A stretch of DNA of 44,978 bases from an uncultured Lachnospiraceae bacterium (GTDB taxonomy: Bacteria > Bacillota > Clostridia > Lachnospirales > Lachnospiraceae), in NCBI GenBank assembly GCA_910586275.1, contig CAJUIM010000010.1, positions 1 through 44,978 of the forward strand. Reading direction: 5' to 3'. Positions 1 through 9,134 of this stretch are shown one piece after another. The notes below the pieces were generated by a model, which ran no database searches, was not told where the DNA came from, and worked only from the letters and a program-made list of their open reading frames with translations. Numbering within the stretch: the first letter of the stretch is position 1; each line of letters begins with the position of its first letter. Both the position numbers and the translations under genes were made by a program.

Positions 1-125
1 GGAAAACCGGGACAGGCGCTCCCGCTGCCGCCGTCCCGCAAAAAAATCCCTCCCGCGCGTCCGCCTCTCAACACAACATTCAGGCTGAACTGTTACGATT
101 TTATCGTCTGCTTAAAATCAGTTCA

Positions 126-154
126 TTTACAATTTTAGCACTTTGTGGTATATT
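126..154 (+). promoter_or_regulatory. sigma-A promoter of mutS operon
   Basis: TTTACA at 126-131 and TATATT at 149-154 are separated by exactly 17 bases. A TG dinucleotide one base before the -10 box makes it an extended -10. The predicted transcription start is near 161. Upstream in-frame codons of the mutS frame (from 145) fall inside this promoter, which supports the later mutS start at 250. Confidence 0.65.
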
Positions 155-157
155 ATG

Positions 158-186
158 AACGGGTATACGAGGTCGGTATGCCCGTT
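158..186 (+). promoter_or_regulatory. hairpin at the 5' end of the mutS transcript
   Basis: Bases 158-168 pair with 176-186 around a 7-base loop. The stem is 11 bp with one G-U pair that is a wobble only in plus-strand RNA. The predicted transcription start lies inside it, so at least 8 bp would form at the very 5' end of the mRNA. It may stabilise the message or act as an operator. The T stretch after it is short, so a strong terminator is unlikely. Confidence 0.45.
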
Positions 187-249
187 TTGTCATATAAACA
201 TACCGAATATTACATATATCAAAGCACAAGAAGACAAAGGAGAATAAAA

Positions 250-2907
250 GTGGCAGAATTAACGCCTATGATGCAGCAATACATGGAGACTAAGAAGGAA
301 TACAAAGACTGTATTCTTTTTTACCGGCTGGGTGATTTCTATGAGATGTTTTTTGAAGATGCCCTGACCGCATCCAGGGAACTGGAAATCACACTGACCG
401 GCAAGAACTGCGGGCAGGAGGAGCGGGCGCCCATGTGCGGAATTCCGTATCATGCCGTGGACAGCTATCTGACAAAGCTTGTTTCCAAAGGCTATAAAGT
501 GGCCATCTGCGAACAGGTAGAAGACCCGAAACTGGCGAAAGGGCTGGTTAAGCGGGAGGTTGTCCGCATTGTGACGCCGGGCACAAACCTAAATGTGCAG
601 TCGCTGGAAGAAACAAAAAATAATTATTTGATGAGCATTGCTTATATGTCCAATAAAATCGGTCTTTCCGTTGCCGATGTGACTACCGGCGACTATTACC
701 TGACGGAAGTGGAAGACGGGCGGAAACTGATGGACGAGATAAACAAATATATGCCTTCCGAGGTAATCTGCAACGATGCCTTTCTTGTCAGCGGAATTGA
801 CACGGAGGATATGAGAAACAGGCTGAAAATTGCGGTAAATGCGGCGGAAGCCCATTATTTTGACGAGGATGCCTGCCGGAAGTGCCTGATGAAGCATTTT
901 CATGTGCAGGTATTGACCGGTCTGGGCATTGAGGATTTTCCTACCGGGATGATTGCGGCGGGAGCCTTGCTTCAATATTTATATGAGACGCAGAAAAATT
1001 CTTCTCTGGCTCATTTTACTCATTTATATCCGTATCTGACGAACAAATATATGTTGTTGGACAGTTCCAGCAGAAGGAATCTGGAATTGACGGAAACACT
1101 CCGGGAAAAGCAAAAAAGAGGTTCCCTCCTTTGGGTTCTGGACAAAACAAAGACTGCCATGGGCGCAAGAACATTGCGCAGCTACATAGAGCAGCCTTTA
1201 ATTGACAGAACAGAAATTGCAAGACGGCAGGATGCCATTGAGGTTTTATGCGGACATTCCGTCGCAAGGGATGAAATCAGGGAGTATCTGAATCCTGTGT
1301 ATGACTTAGAGCGGCTGCTTGGAAAAGTCAGCTATAAAACGGCCAATCCCAGAGACTTAATTGCATTCAGAAATTCCTTGGAAATGCTGCCCCACATTAA
1401 GACGGTGCTAGGGGAACTGGAAGGAGGGCTGGTTTCCGACATTAACCGGGATATCGATTCTTTGGAGGATATTTATTCCCTGATTGACCATGCGATTGTG
1501 GAAGATCCTCCCATTACCATCCGGGAGGGAGGCATTATCCAGGAAGGGTTCGATGAAACCATTGACAATCTGCGCCATGCCAAGACAGAGGGAAAAAACT
1601 GGCTGGCTGCTTTGGAGGAAGAGGACAGGGAACGGACGGGAATTAAAAATCTCCGCATAAAATTCAACAAAGTATTCGGCTATTACTTTGAAGTGACGAA
1701 TTCCTACCTGAATCTTGTTCCGGAAGATTATATCAGAAAGCAGACACTGACCAATGCGGAGCGTTTCACGACTCCCCGTTTAAAAGAACTGGAAGATACG
1801 ATACTGAATGCAGAGGACAAGCTGTATTCCTTGGAATATGACATGTTCTGCAAAATCCGGGACAGCATTGCCGCGGAAACCGAACGTATCCAGAGAACGG
1901 CAAAAGCAGTCGCCGCGTTAGATGTTTTCGCCTCTTTGTCGCTGGTGGCAGAACGTAATCAGTATGTGCGGCCGAAGATAAACGAAAAGGGCCTTATCCA
2001 TATAAAAAACGGCAGGCATCCCGTAGTGGAAAAGGTTATTGCTCACGATATGTTCATTGCCAATGACACTTATCTGGATAACAATAAAAACTGTATTGCG
2101 GTGATTACCGGGCCGAATATGGCGGGAAAATCCACATATATGCGCCAGACAGCCTTGATTGTGCTGATGGCGCAGATTGGCTGCTTTGTGCCGGCTTCGG
2201 AAGCGGATATCTGCATTGTGGACCGTATTTTTACAAGGGTCGGAGCCTCCGACGATTTGGCCAGCGGGCAAAGCACGTTTATGGTGGAGATGAACGAAGT
2301 GGCAAATATTCTGCGCAATGCCACATCCAAAAGCCTGCTGATATTGGATGAAATCGGAAGAGGAACTTCCACTTTTGACGGTCTCAGCATAGCTTGGGCA
2401 GTCATTGAGCATATCAGCAACCGGAAGATTTTGGGGGCAAAGACTTTGTTTGCCACCCATTATCATGAACTGACGGAATTGGAAGGAAAGATGCACAATG
2501 TGAACAATTACTGCATCGCCGTAAAAGAAAAAGGCGACGACATTGTTTTCCTGCGCAAAATTATAAAGGGGGGCGCGGATAAAAGCTATGGAATCCAAGT
2601 GGCCAGACTGGCCGGCGTTCCCGATATGGTTATAGACCGGGCAAAGGAGATTGTAGAGCAGCTTAGCGATAACGACATTACGGAAAAAGTGCAGAGCATT
2701 GCCATTGACAATAAGGCGGATAAAAAGAGCCATGTGAAAAAATATGATGAGGTGGACTTGGAACAGATTTCTCTGTTTGACACAGTCAGCGATGAAGATG
2801 TGCTGAAAGAATTGGTGGAAATAGATGTGACAAATCTGACGCCGCTGGATGCGCTGAATACATTGTACCGCCTGCAGAATAAACTGAAGAACCGTTGGAG
2901 CGGGTAA
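250..2907 (+). CDS. mutS: DNA mismatch repair protein MutS
   Basis: MutS recognises mismatches and small loops in DNA and recruits MutL. The product is about 885 residues, normal for MutS1. The mismatch-binding GDFYEMF motif lies at about residues 28-34. The Walker A motif GPNMAGKST starts near residue 621, followed by the signature region (ASDDLASGQSTF) and the Walker B segment LLILDEIGRGTS. The open frame extends upstream to 145, but the GTG at 250 is preceded by AAAGGAG at 236-242 with good spacing, and the protein then starts at the family-typical AELTPMMQQY. It is the first gene of an operon with mutL and miaA. Identification is secure. Confidence 0.97.
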   Translation: MAELTPMMQQYMETKKEYKDCILFYRLGDFYEMFFEDALTASRELEITLTGKNCGQEERAPMCGIPYHAVDSYLTKLVSKGYKVAICEQVEDPKLAKGLVKREVVRIVTPGTNLNVQSLEETKNNYLMSIAYMSNKIGLSVADVTTGDYYLTEVEDGRKLMDEINKYMPSEVICNDAFLVSGIDTEDMRNRLKIAVNAAEAHYFDEDACRKCLMKHFHVQVLTGLGIEDFPTGMIAAGALLQYLYETQKNSSLAHFTHLYPYLTNKYMLLDSSSRRNLELTETLREKQKRGSLLWVLDKTKTAMGARTLRSYIEQPLIDRTEIARRQDAIEVLCGHSVARDEIREYLNPVYDLERLLGKVSYKTANPRDLIAFRNSLEMLPHIKTVLGELEGGLVSDINRDIDSLEDIYSLIDHAIVEDPPITIREGGIIQEGFDETIDNLRHAKTEGKNWLAALEEEDRERTGIKNLRIKFNKVFGYYFEVTNSYLNLVPEDYIRKQTLTNAERFTTPRLKELEDTILNAEDKLYSLEYDMFCKIRDSIAAETERIQRTAKAVAALDVFASLSLVAERNQYVRPKINEKGLIHIKNGRHPVVEKVIAHDMFIANDTYLDNNKNCIAVITGPNMAGKSTYMRQTALIVLMAQIGCFVPASEADICIVDRIFTRVGASDDLASGQSTFMVEMNEVANILRNATSKSLLILDEIGRGTSTFDGLSIAWAVIEHISNRKILGAKTLFATHYHELTELEGKMHNVNNYCIAVKEKGDDIVFLRKIIKGGADKSYGIQVARLAGVPDMVIDRAKEIVEQLSDNDITEKVQSIAIDNKADKKSHVKKYDEVDLEQISLFDTVSDEDVLKELVEIDVTNLTPLDALNTLYRLQNKLKNRWSG

Positions 2908-2987
2908 GAAAACACGGCAGGGGCAGGGATATACGGGGTTTGGCCGACATCATATAAGATATCAGCCGAAGCAGGAAGGATGGAAAA

Positions 2988-5387
2988 ATGGCGCAGATTC
3001 ATGTTTTAAGCAAAGAAACAATCGATCAGATAGCGGCGGGAGAAGTGGTGGAACGTCCTTCCAGCGTCGTAAAGGAATTGCTGGAAAACGCTGTGGATGC
3101 AGGAGCCACGGCAGTTACCGTGGAAATACGGGACGGGGGCATTTCCTTAATCCGTGTGACAGACAATGGCTGCGGCATAGAGCCGGCGCAGGTTCCCAAT
3201 GCCTTTTTAAGGCATGCCACCAGCAAAATCAGCACGGCGGAGGACCTATCCCGTATCAGCAGTCTTGGATTCCGCGGGGAGGCTCTGTCCAGCATTGCCG
3301 CGGTGGCACGATTGGAGCTGATTACGAAGATACAGGGAGAACTGACCGGAATCCGATACCGCATAGAGGGCGGGGAGGAAATCGAAACGGAAGAGGTAGG
3401 TGCCCCGGACGGAACCACATTCCTTGTAAGGAACCTGTTTTTCAACACGCCGGTGCGGAAGAAATTTTTAAAGCAGCCGCAGACGGAAGGGGGATATATT
3501 TCGGATTTAATGGAGCATATGGCATTGGCCAATCCCAATGTGTCTTTTCAATATATCAATAACGGGCAGGCCCGCTTCCATACATCGGGAAACGGGGATC
3601 TGCAGGAGATTATTTACCGGATTTATGGGCGGGATATTGCAGCCGCACTGATTCCCGTCGACGTGGAAGAGAATGGCATCCGCATGTGGGGATTTCTGGG
3701 AAAGCCGGAAATTAACCGTGCCAACAGAAATTTTGAGATTTATTTCGTGAACGGACGTTATGTGAAAAGCATTTTAATCGGCAAAGCCATAGAAGAGGGA
3801 TACCGGAAATATGTGATGCAGCATAAGTTTCCCTTTGCCGTACTGCATTTCCGGATAAATGCGGAAGATATTGACGTAAATGTACATCCTACCAAAATGG
3901 AAGTCCGATTTACCGATCAGCCCGGAATTTTTCATTTTATCTCCAGTCAAATCGGGCAGGCGCTGCACCGGAAAGAACTGATACCGGAAGTGACGCTGAC
4001 AGAGGCGGACGGAAAAAAAGCTGCGGAAAAGGAAAAAAAGCTTTCCGCCGGGACGCTGCCGGAGCCTTTTGAAGTCCGCAGAGCAGCCAAGGAATCGGCG
4101 GCGGAAGCAGAGAATACAGAAAACATAGAAACGGCAGAGAAAGGCGAAAGCGTACACGCAAAGAGTGCGGAAAATATAGAAATTGCAGAGAAGGGCGGAA
4201 GCGTACAGGCAAAGAGTGCGGAAAATATAGGAATTGCAGAGAAGGGCGGAAGCATACAGGCAAAGAGTGCGGAAAATATAGGAATTGCAGAAAAAAACGG
4301 AAGCGTACAGACGAAAAGAACGGAAAATATAAAAACGGAAGAAAAAGCAGAAAGCATACAGGCAGCAGAAAGAACAGGAAACGGAACGGCAGATTATGCG
4401 GCAGGATTCAAAAGCAGCGAAAACTCCGGGACGTATACGACGGGAATGCATGTGGCAGAAGGAGCGGTTTACGGCACTGCCGTTTCTGCTCAGTCCGAAG
4501 AATTTAAGCCTTTGGAACACTTTTCAGCAAAACCGGAGCCGGCGGGGGAACTTCCCGGGGAAGAGGTATTTTTTGTCGATAACCGAATTTTGCCGGAAAA
4601 AGGGGAAGTTTCCCGAACACCGGAAAAAATGCAGGATGTCCTGCAAAACAATATGCCGCCAAGAATATTCGGCATGGGAACTGCCGCCAAGGGCGCCGGA
4701 AATGCCGCAAATCATGCAAATGTGCTGAAAGCCTCAGAGCATATTTTTGTCGAAAAGCCGGTGCAGCTGGACTTCTTCGAGGAAAAAATGCTGACAAAGG
4801 AAGCGAAAGATGAGTACCATATTTTAGGTCAGGTTTTCGATACTTACTGGCTGGTTGCTTTTCATGACAAGCTTTTTATCATTGACCAGCATGCCGCCCA
4901 TGAAAAAGTAAAATACGAAAGCTTCATGAAGCAGCTGCAGGAGAGCAGCATAGAATCCCAGATGCTGAACCCGCCGGTTATCGTTACGCTGACGGGTAAA
5001 GAAGAAACGGTGCTGAAGGAATCCATGGCCGTATTTTTATCCATGGGATTTGAAATAGAGTCCTTCGGCGGGAACGAATATGCTTTACGCAGCGTGCCTG
5101 CCGAACTGTACGGCTGCAGCGGCAGCGGGCTGTTCACAGAGATGCTGGATGAACTGTCAGAAGGCACAATGAACGGCGCACCCGGCGTAATCCGTCAGAA
5201 AATAGCCACCATGGCGTGTAAAGCTGCCGTGAAGGGGAATACTTCCTTTGACCGTGCCGGCATGGAAGCTTTGATCGACCAGCTGCTGACACTGGAAGAT
5301 CCTTATCATTGCCCTCATGGAAGACCGACAATTATTTCCATGAGCAAATATGAGATAGAAAAGAAATTTAAGAGAATTGTTTCGTAA
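2988..5387 (+). CDS. mutL: DNA mismatch repair endonuclease MutL
   Basis: The N-terminal GHKL ATPase (about residues 1-335) has NAVDAGA, DNGCGI and GFRGEALSSIAAV motifs. The C-terminal dimerisation/endonuclease domain (about 600-799) has DQHAAHEKVKYE, starting near residue 633. This is the DQHA(X)2E(X)4E metal-binding motif of nicking MutL proteins in bacteria without MutH. ACKAAVKG and CPHGRPT follow. The protein has 799 residues against roughly 600-650 for many relatives. The excess lies in the linker, where a 17-residue unit is repeated about five times (residues 377-461). AGGAAGG at 2973-2979 is the ribosome site. It is co-transcribed with mutS and miaA. Confidence 0.97.
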   Translation: MAQIHVLSKETIDQIAAGEVVERPSSVVKELLENAVDAGATAVTVEIRDGGISLIRVTDNGCGIEPAQVPNAFLRHATSKISTAEDLSRISSLGFRGEALSSIAAVARLELITKIQGELTGIRYRIEGGEEIETEEVGAPDGTTFLVRNLFFNTPVRKKFLKQPQTEGGYISDLMEHMALANPNVSFQYINNGQARFHTSGNGDLQEIIYRIYGRDIAAALIPVDVEENGIRMWGFLGKPEINRANRNFEIYFVNGRYVKSILIGKAIEEGYRKYVMQHKFPFAVLHFRINAEDIDVNVHPTKMEVRFTDQPGIFHFISSQIGQALHRKELIPEVTLTEADGKKAAEKEKKLSAGTLPEPFEVRRAAKESAAEAENTENIETAEKGESVHAKSAENIEIAEKGGSVQAKSAENIGIAEKGGSIQAKSAENIGIAEKNGSVQTKRTENIKTEEKAESIQAAERTGNGTADYAAGFKSSENSGTYTTGMHVAEGAVYGTAVSAQSEEFKPLEHFSAKPEPAGELPGEEVFFVDNRILPEKGEVSRTPEKMQDVLQNNMPPRIFGMGTAAKGAGNAANHANVLKASEHIFVEKPVQLDFFEEKMLTKEAKDEYHILGQVFDTYWLVAFHDKLFIIDQHAAHEKVKYESFMKQLQESSIESQMLNPPVIVTLTGKEETVLKESMAVFLSMGFEIESFGGNEYALRSVPAELYGCSGSGLFTEMLDELSEGTMNGAPGVIRQKIATMACKAAVKGNTSFDRAGMEALIDQLLTLEDPYHCPHGRPTIISMSKYEIEKKFKRIVS
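4116..4370 (+). repeat. 51-bp tandem repeat inside mutL
   Basis: About five 51-base units start at 4116, 4167, 4218, 4269 and 4320. Each encodes 17 residues of the type AENIEIAEKGGSVQAKS. The middle three are nearly identical and the outer two have diverged. The unit length is a multiple of three, so copy-number change keeps the frame. It lies in the disordered linker between the ATPase and endonuclease domains. Confidence 0.9.
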
Positions 5388-5401
5388 TCCGAGGGAGCGA
5401 T

Positions 5402-6379
5402 ATGCAGGAAAAAACAGAAGGACAAAAACCGCTTATCATACTGACAGGGCCCACGGCGGCCGGAAAGACCGCCCTTTCCATACAGCTGGCTAAAGCCGTT
5501 GACGGAGAAATCATTTCCGCCGATTCGATGCAGGTCTATCGCCGCATGGATATCGGTTCGGCCAAAATACTGCCGGAAGAGAGGAAGGGCATCCCTCATC
5601 ATTTAATTGATGTGCTGGAACCCACGCAGGATTTTAATGTAGTGCTTTTCCAACAGATGGCCAAAGAGTCCTTGGACGGCATTTACCGGCGAGGGCGGAT
5701 ACCGATTCTGGCGGGCGGAACCGGATTTTACATTCAGGCCATACTGTATGACATTGATTTCACGGAAAGTGAAGAGGATACTTCTTACCGAAGGCAGCTG
5801 GAACGGCTGGCGGAAGAAAAAGGCCCTTCTTTTCTCCATCAGATGCTTCAGGAAGTGGATGAAGCATCGGCACAGGCTATCCATGAGAATAATATGAAGC
5901 GGGTAATCCGGGCTTTGGAATTTTATAAATTGACGGGACAGAAGATTTCCAGCCATAATGAGGCGGAGCATCAAAAAGAGGCGGCTTACAATGCCTGCTA
6001 TTTTGTGCTGACCGACGACAGGGCAAGGCTCTATGAAAAGATTGACCGGCGGGTGGACAAGATGCTGTCGGACGGGCTGGTCGAGGAGGTGGCGGCTCTC
6101 AGGAAAGCCGGCTGCACAAAAGATATGGTTTCCATGCAGGGTTTGGGATACAAAGAAATCTTAAGCTTTCTGGACGGCGAGATTTCGTTGGAACGGGCAG
6201 TGTATCTGATTAAGAGAGACACCAGGCATTTTGCCAAAAGGCAGCTTACTTGGTTCCGCAGGGAAAAAAATGTAATATGGGCAGATAAAAATGCCTTTGC
6301 AGAGGATGAGGAACGGATTTTAGATTTTATGCTGAAAAAAATAAGAGAGGCAGGTATTCCCATAGGAAACGGGAAATAG
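5402..6379 (+). CDS. miaA: tRNA dimethylallyltransferase MiaA
   Basis: MiaA transfers a dimethylallyl group to N6 of adenosine 37 in tRNAs reading UNN codons. The P-loop GPTAAGKT is at residues 16-23 and the substrate-binding DSMQVYR lies near residue 40. AGGTGFYIQA, MQGLGYKE and the C-terminal KRQLTWFR segment are all typical. At 325 residues it is of normal length. A GAGGGA ribosome site sits just before the ATG, 14 bp after mutL stops, so it is the third gene of the mismatch-repair operon, a common clostridial arrangement. Confidence 0.96.
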   Translation: MQEKTEGQKPLIILTGPTAAGKTALSIQLAKAVDGEIISADSMQVYRRMDIGSAKILPEERKGIPHHLIDVLEPTQDFNVVLFQQMAKESLDGIYRRGRIPILAGGTGFYIQAILYDIDFTESEEDTSYRRQLERLAEEKGPSFLHQMLQEVDEASAQAIHENNMKRVIRALEFYKLTGQKISSHNEAEHQKEAAYNACYFVLTDDRARLYEKIDRRVDKMLSDGLVEEVAALRKAGCTKDMVSMQGLGYKEILSFLDGEISLERAVYLIKRDTRHFAKRQLTWFRREKNVIWADKNAFAEDEERILDFMLKKIREAGIPIGNGK

Positions 6380-6427
6380 CCGAAATAAAACAACGGGAAG
6401 TATAAGAATAAAAAGAAGCCAAAAAGC

Positions 6428-6610
6428 AGAAGAAATAAAAGCGGAAGGAACAGCGACAAAAAACAGAGGAAGTAAAAGCGGAAGGAACAGCAGCAAAAGC
6501 AGAGGAAGTAAAAGCGGAAGGAACAGCGACAAAAAGCAGAGGAAGTAAAAGCGGAAGGAACAGCGGCAAAAAGCAGAGGAAGTAAAAGCGGAAAGAACAG
6601 CAACAAAAGA
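6428..6610 (+). repeat. intergenic 37-bp tandem repeat (minisatellite)
   Basis: The 307-bp gap between miaA and the next gene holds about five units of 36-37 bp, starting at 6428, 6465, 6501, 6538 and 6575. The purine-rich unit contains GAGGAAGTAAAAGCGGAAGG. One unit is 36 bp because its A run is one base shorter. In one frame a unit reads EEVKAEGTA, resembling the Glu/Ala/Lys-rich MutL linker, but the 37-bp length shifts the frame at each unit and stops appear. No start or ribosome site for an ORF was found. It may be a decayed low-complexity coding repeat. Confidence 0.85.
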
Positions 6611-6686
6611 AGCAGCCGAAACGGAAGAAACAAAATAAACACAAACAGGAAAAAATGCGGAAACAGAGAATAAGGGAGGACGGTAT

Positions 6687-8003
6687 ATGGGGCTGTCGGA
6701 AATATACCAAGCCATGGGAATCTCACCGGAGGTTCTTTCTTATGGTGAGAGTATTTTGGAAGAACTGAAGGAACGTTTTGAAGAGATTGATAATATTGCG
6801 GAATACAATCAGTTAAAAGTCATTCGGGCCATGCAGGAGGCAAAGGTCAGTGAGGCATGCCTTTCGGGAACGACCGGCTACGGTTATAATGATTTGGGCC
6901 GGGATACTTTGGAGGAAGTATATGCCCGTATTTTCGGCACGGAAGATGCTTTAGTGCGGCCGCAGATTACATGCGGCACCCATGCCCTGGCCCTTGCGCT
7001 GATGAGCAACTTAAGGCCGGGGGATGAACTTCTTTCTCCGGTTGGTAAGCCTTATGATACTTTGGAGGAAGTCATCGGAATCCGGCCTTCCAGAGGCTCC
7101 TTGGCAGAATACGGCATTACCTACCGACAGGTGGATTTGCTCCCGGGAGGCGGATTTGACTATGAAAATATAAAACTTGCCATTAACGACCGTACGAAAA
7201 TGGTCACCATACAGCGTTCCAAAGGATATCAGACAAGACCTACCCTTTCGGTGCAGGCTATCGGGGAGCTGATTTCCTTTATTAAGGGCATCCGGCCGGA
7301 TATAATCTGTATGGTAGACAATTGTTACGGGGAATTTGTGGAAAGGGAGGAACCTTCTCAGGCAGGGGCTGATATGGTAGTGGGTTCACTGATTAAAAAT
7401 CCGGGCGGCGGGCTGGCACCTACCGGCGGCTATATCGCCGGCCGGAGAGAATGCATCGAAAATGCGGCCTGCCGCCTGACTTCTCCCGGCCTGGCCAAAG
7501 AAGTGGGGGCTTCTCTTGGAATGATGAATTCCTTTTATCAGGGCTTGTTTCTGGCACCTACCGTTACGGCCGGCGCCTTAAAAGGGGCAATCTTTGCAGC
7601 CAATATTTATGAACGGTTAGGCTTTGCCGTCATCCCCGACGGACGGGAGCGGCGGCACGACATTATCCAGGCAGTCACTTTCGGTACGCCGGAAGGCGTC
7701 ATTGCGTTCTGCAAAGGAATCCAGGCAGCAGCGCCGGTAGATAGTTTTGTCACGCCGGAACCTTGGGATATGCCCGGCTATGACAGTCCGGTCATTATGG
7801 CGGCGGGTGCCTTTGTATCCGGCTCGTCCATAGAACTGTCGGCAGACGGGCCCATCAAGCCTCCCTATGCGGTATATTTTCAAGGCGGACTGACTTGGGC
7901 ACATGCGAAATTCGGTATCCTGAGATCATTACAGCAATTGCTGGAGGAAGAGGTGGTGCCGCGGCAGAAGATTGTTTTGCCGAAAAAGGTCGAAAAGTTT
8001 TAA
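6687..8003 (+). CDS. PLP-dependent aluminium resistance / methionine gamma-lyase-like protein (YnbB family)
   Basis: The 438-residue protein is a fold-type I PLP enzyme of the Alum_res family (YnbB of Bacillus, often annotated as methionine gamma-lyase family protein). SGTTGYGYNDLGR and GTHALALAL form the cofactor pocket. DNCYGEF (near residue 211) supplies the ring-stacking Asp, and GSLIKNPGGG contains the likely PLP lysine, K237. A GGGAGG ribosome site precedes the ATG. In Bacillus the homologue also lies a few genes downstream of miaA, so context agrees. The actual substrate of this family is not settled. Confidence 0.9.
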   Translation: MGLSEIYQAMGISPEVLSYGESILEELKERFEEIDNIAEYNQLKVIRAMQEAKVSEACLSGTTGYGYNDLGRDTLEEVYARIFGTEDALVRPQITCGTHALALALMSNLRPGDELLSPVGKPYDTLEEVIGIRPSRGSLAEYGITYRQVDLLPGGGFDYENIKLAINDRTKMVTIQRSKGYQTRPTLSVQAIGELISFIKGIRPDIICMVDNCYGEFVEREEPSQAGADMVVGSLIKNPGGGLAPTGGYIAGRRECIENAACRLTSPGLAKEVGASLGMMNSFYQGLFLAPTVTAGALKGAIFAANIYERLGFAVIPDGRERRHDIIQAVTFGTPEGVIAFCKGIQAAAPVDSFVTPEPWDMPGYDSPVIMAAGAFVSGSSIELSADGPIKPPYAVYFQGGLTWAHAKFGILRSLQQLLEEEVVPRQKIVLPKKVEKF

Positions 8004-8023
8004 AAAAATTAATTGGAAATTTA

Positions 8024-8052
8024 TGTACATGAAATCCGATATATGTTAAGAT
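8024..8052 (+). promoter_or_regulatory. candidate promoter for DUF4321-radC
   Basis: TGTACA at 8024-8029 and TAAGAT at 8047-8052 are spaced 17 bases apart, with a TGT extension before the -10 box. It lies in the 80-bp gap after the aluminium-resistance gene. The -35 box is weak. Confidence 0.4.
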
Positions 8053-8083
8053 AGAAATTAGCTATGCGGATAGGAGGCAGTTT

Positions 8084-8323
8084 ATGCGCAATAAAAATAC
8101 ATGGACCTGCTTTTTGCTGATTCTCGCAGGTATTGTGCTGGGTGGCTTTATCGGCAGCCTGTTTCCCGATACATGGGTGAACTACGGACAGACTTTTGGA
8201 CTGTCCAGCCCTTTTGTTTTAGATTTGGGAATTCTGAGCATTACATTCGGCCTTACCATTAAGATTACCATTGCCAGCATTCTTGGGATACTTTTAGGAA
8301 TTGCCGTTTACCGTTTTTTATAA
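8084..8323 (+). CDS. DUF4321 small membrane protein
   Basis: This is a 79-residue protein with two hydrophobic segments (about residues 8-28 and 52-78) separated by a polar loop. It matches the clostridial DUF4321 family in its LAGIVLGGFIG start and LGILSITFGLTIKI middle. AGGAGG at 8072-8077 precedes the ATG. Its position directly before radC and the mre genes recurs in Clostridia, hinting at a role linked to envelope or cell shape. No function is known. Confidence 0.85.
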   Translation: MRNKNTWTCFLLILAGIVLGGFIGSLFPDTWVNYGQTFGLSSPFVLDLGILSITFGLTIKITIASILGILLGIAVYRFL

Positions 8324-8380
8324 TGTTTTGTGGACATACTGTTACCGTTGCCCGGAGAAGCAAATGGGAAAGTGTGTAAT

Positions 8381-9118
8381 ATGAAAAAATGCAATGAGGG
8401 AAGCAGAATAAAAACTGCCGCTATAAAAAACGCCGCCGGAGAGTTTATGGCAGAAGAAGAGATGCCTTATGAAAAGTTTCTGCGGTTAGGCGCCGGCGCA
8501 TTGACGGAAGCGGAACTTCTGGCAATCATCATACGCACGGGAACCCCTCGATGTACGCCGGTTGAAATCGGGAGACGGATATTGGCTCTGCCTTCTGTAA
8601 AGGCGGAGGGACTGAACGGTCTTCATCAAGTATCGATAAAGGAACTGATGGAAATCAACGGCATCGGGGAAGTAAAAGCAGTGAAAATAAAATGTCTGGC
8701 GGAACTTTCCATGCGCATGGCAATGGCGGCCGCAAAGAAAAGGCTGCAGTTTCTGAATCCGCCCACAGTGGCAGATTATTATATGGAAAAGCTGCGCCAC
8801 GAAAGACGGGAGCAAGTGCTCCTTCTGATGCTGGACAACCGGAACTGCCTGTTGCGGGAAGAACTGCTTTCCATTGGGACAGTGACGGTTTCCCTGCTTT
8901 CACCGAGAGAAGTTTTTGTGATGGCTCTTAGGGAAAAAGCGGTTCACATTATGCTGCTGCATAACCATCCAAGCGGAAATCCGACGCCCAGCATGGACGA
9001 TATCGAGGTGACGGAGAGCATAAAGAAAATTGGTCAGATGATAGATATTCCGCTTATAGACCATATTATAATTGGGGATAACAAATATATGAGCTTCAAA
9101 GAAGCCGGGTTATTATAG
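8381..9118 (+). CDS. radC: RadC family JAB/MPN domain protein
   Basis: RadC proteins combine a helix-hairpin-helix (here EINGIGEVKAVKI) with a JAMM metalloprotease-like fold (HNHPSGNPTPSMDD, the HxHPSGxxxPSxxD signature). The DNA-repair role implied by the name is doubtful, and the true function is unknown. Starts are possible at 8330 (GTG), 8381 (ATG) and 8447 (ATG). I chose 8381, which has a GGGAAAG ribosome-like site 8 bases upstream and gives a 245-residue protein of family-typical length. It is followed after 16 bp by mreB, the usual radC-mreB linkage. Confidence 0.93.
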   Translation: MKKCNEGSRIKTAAIKNAAGEFMAEEEMPYEKFLRLGAGALTEAELLAIIIRTGTPRCTPVEIGRRILALPSVKAEGLNGLHQVSIKELMEINGIGEVKAVKIKCLAELSMRMAMAAAKKRLQFLNPPTVADYYMEKLRHERREQVLLLMLDNRNCLLREELLSIGTVTVSLLSPREVFVMALREKAVHIMLLHNHPSGNPTPSMDDIEVTESIKKIGQMIDIPLIDHIIIGDNKYMSFKEAGLL

Positions 9119-9134
9119 AAAGGGGTTAGACACG

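Noticed and set aside
1918..2733. 271-codon minus-strand ORF opposite mutS
   Set aside because: Lies wholly antisense to a well-supported gene, has no ribosome site, and its residue composition is that of a frame shadow.
3774..4520. Minus-strand ORF with Phe/Cys/Tyr-rich repeats
   Set aside because: The repeats are the complement of the mutL tandem repeat, so this is a shadow, not a repeat protein.
6428..6610. CRISPR array
   Set aside because: The 36-37-bp units are directly contiguous with no unique spacers, and no cas genes are present.
6031..6726. Minus-strand ORFs rich in Phe, Leu and Cys near miaA
   Set aside because: They arise from the complement of purine-rich miaA 3' sequence and the 37-bp minisatellite. 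No ribosome site or start context was seen.
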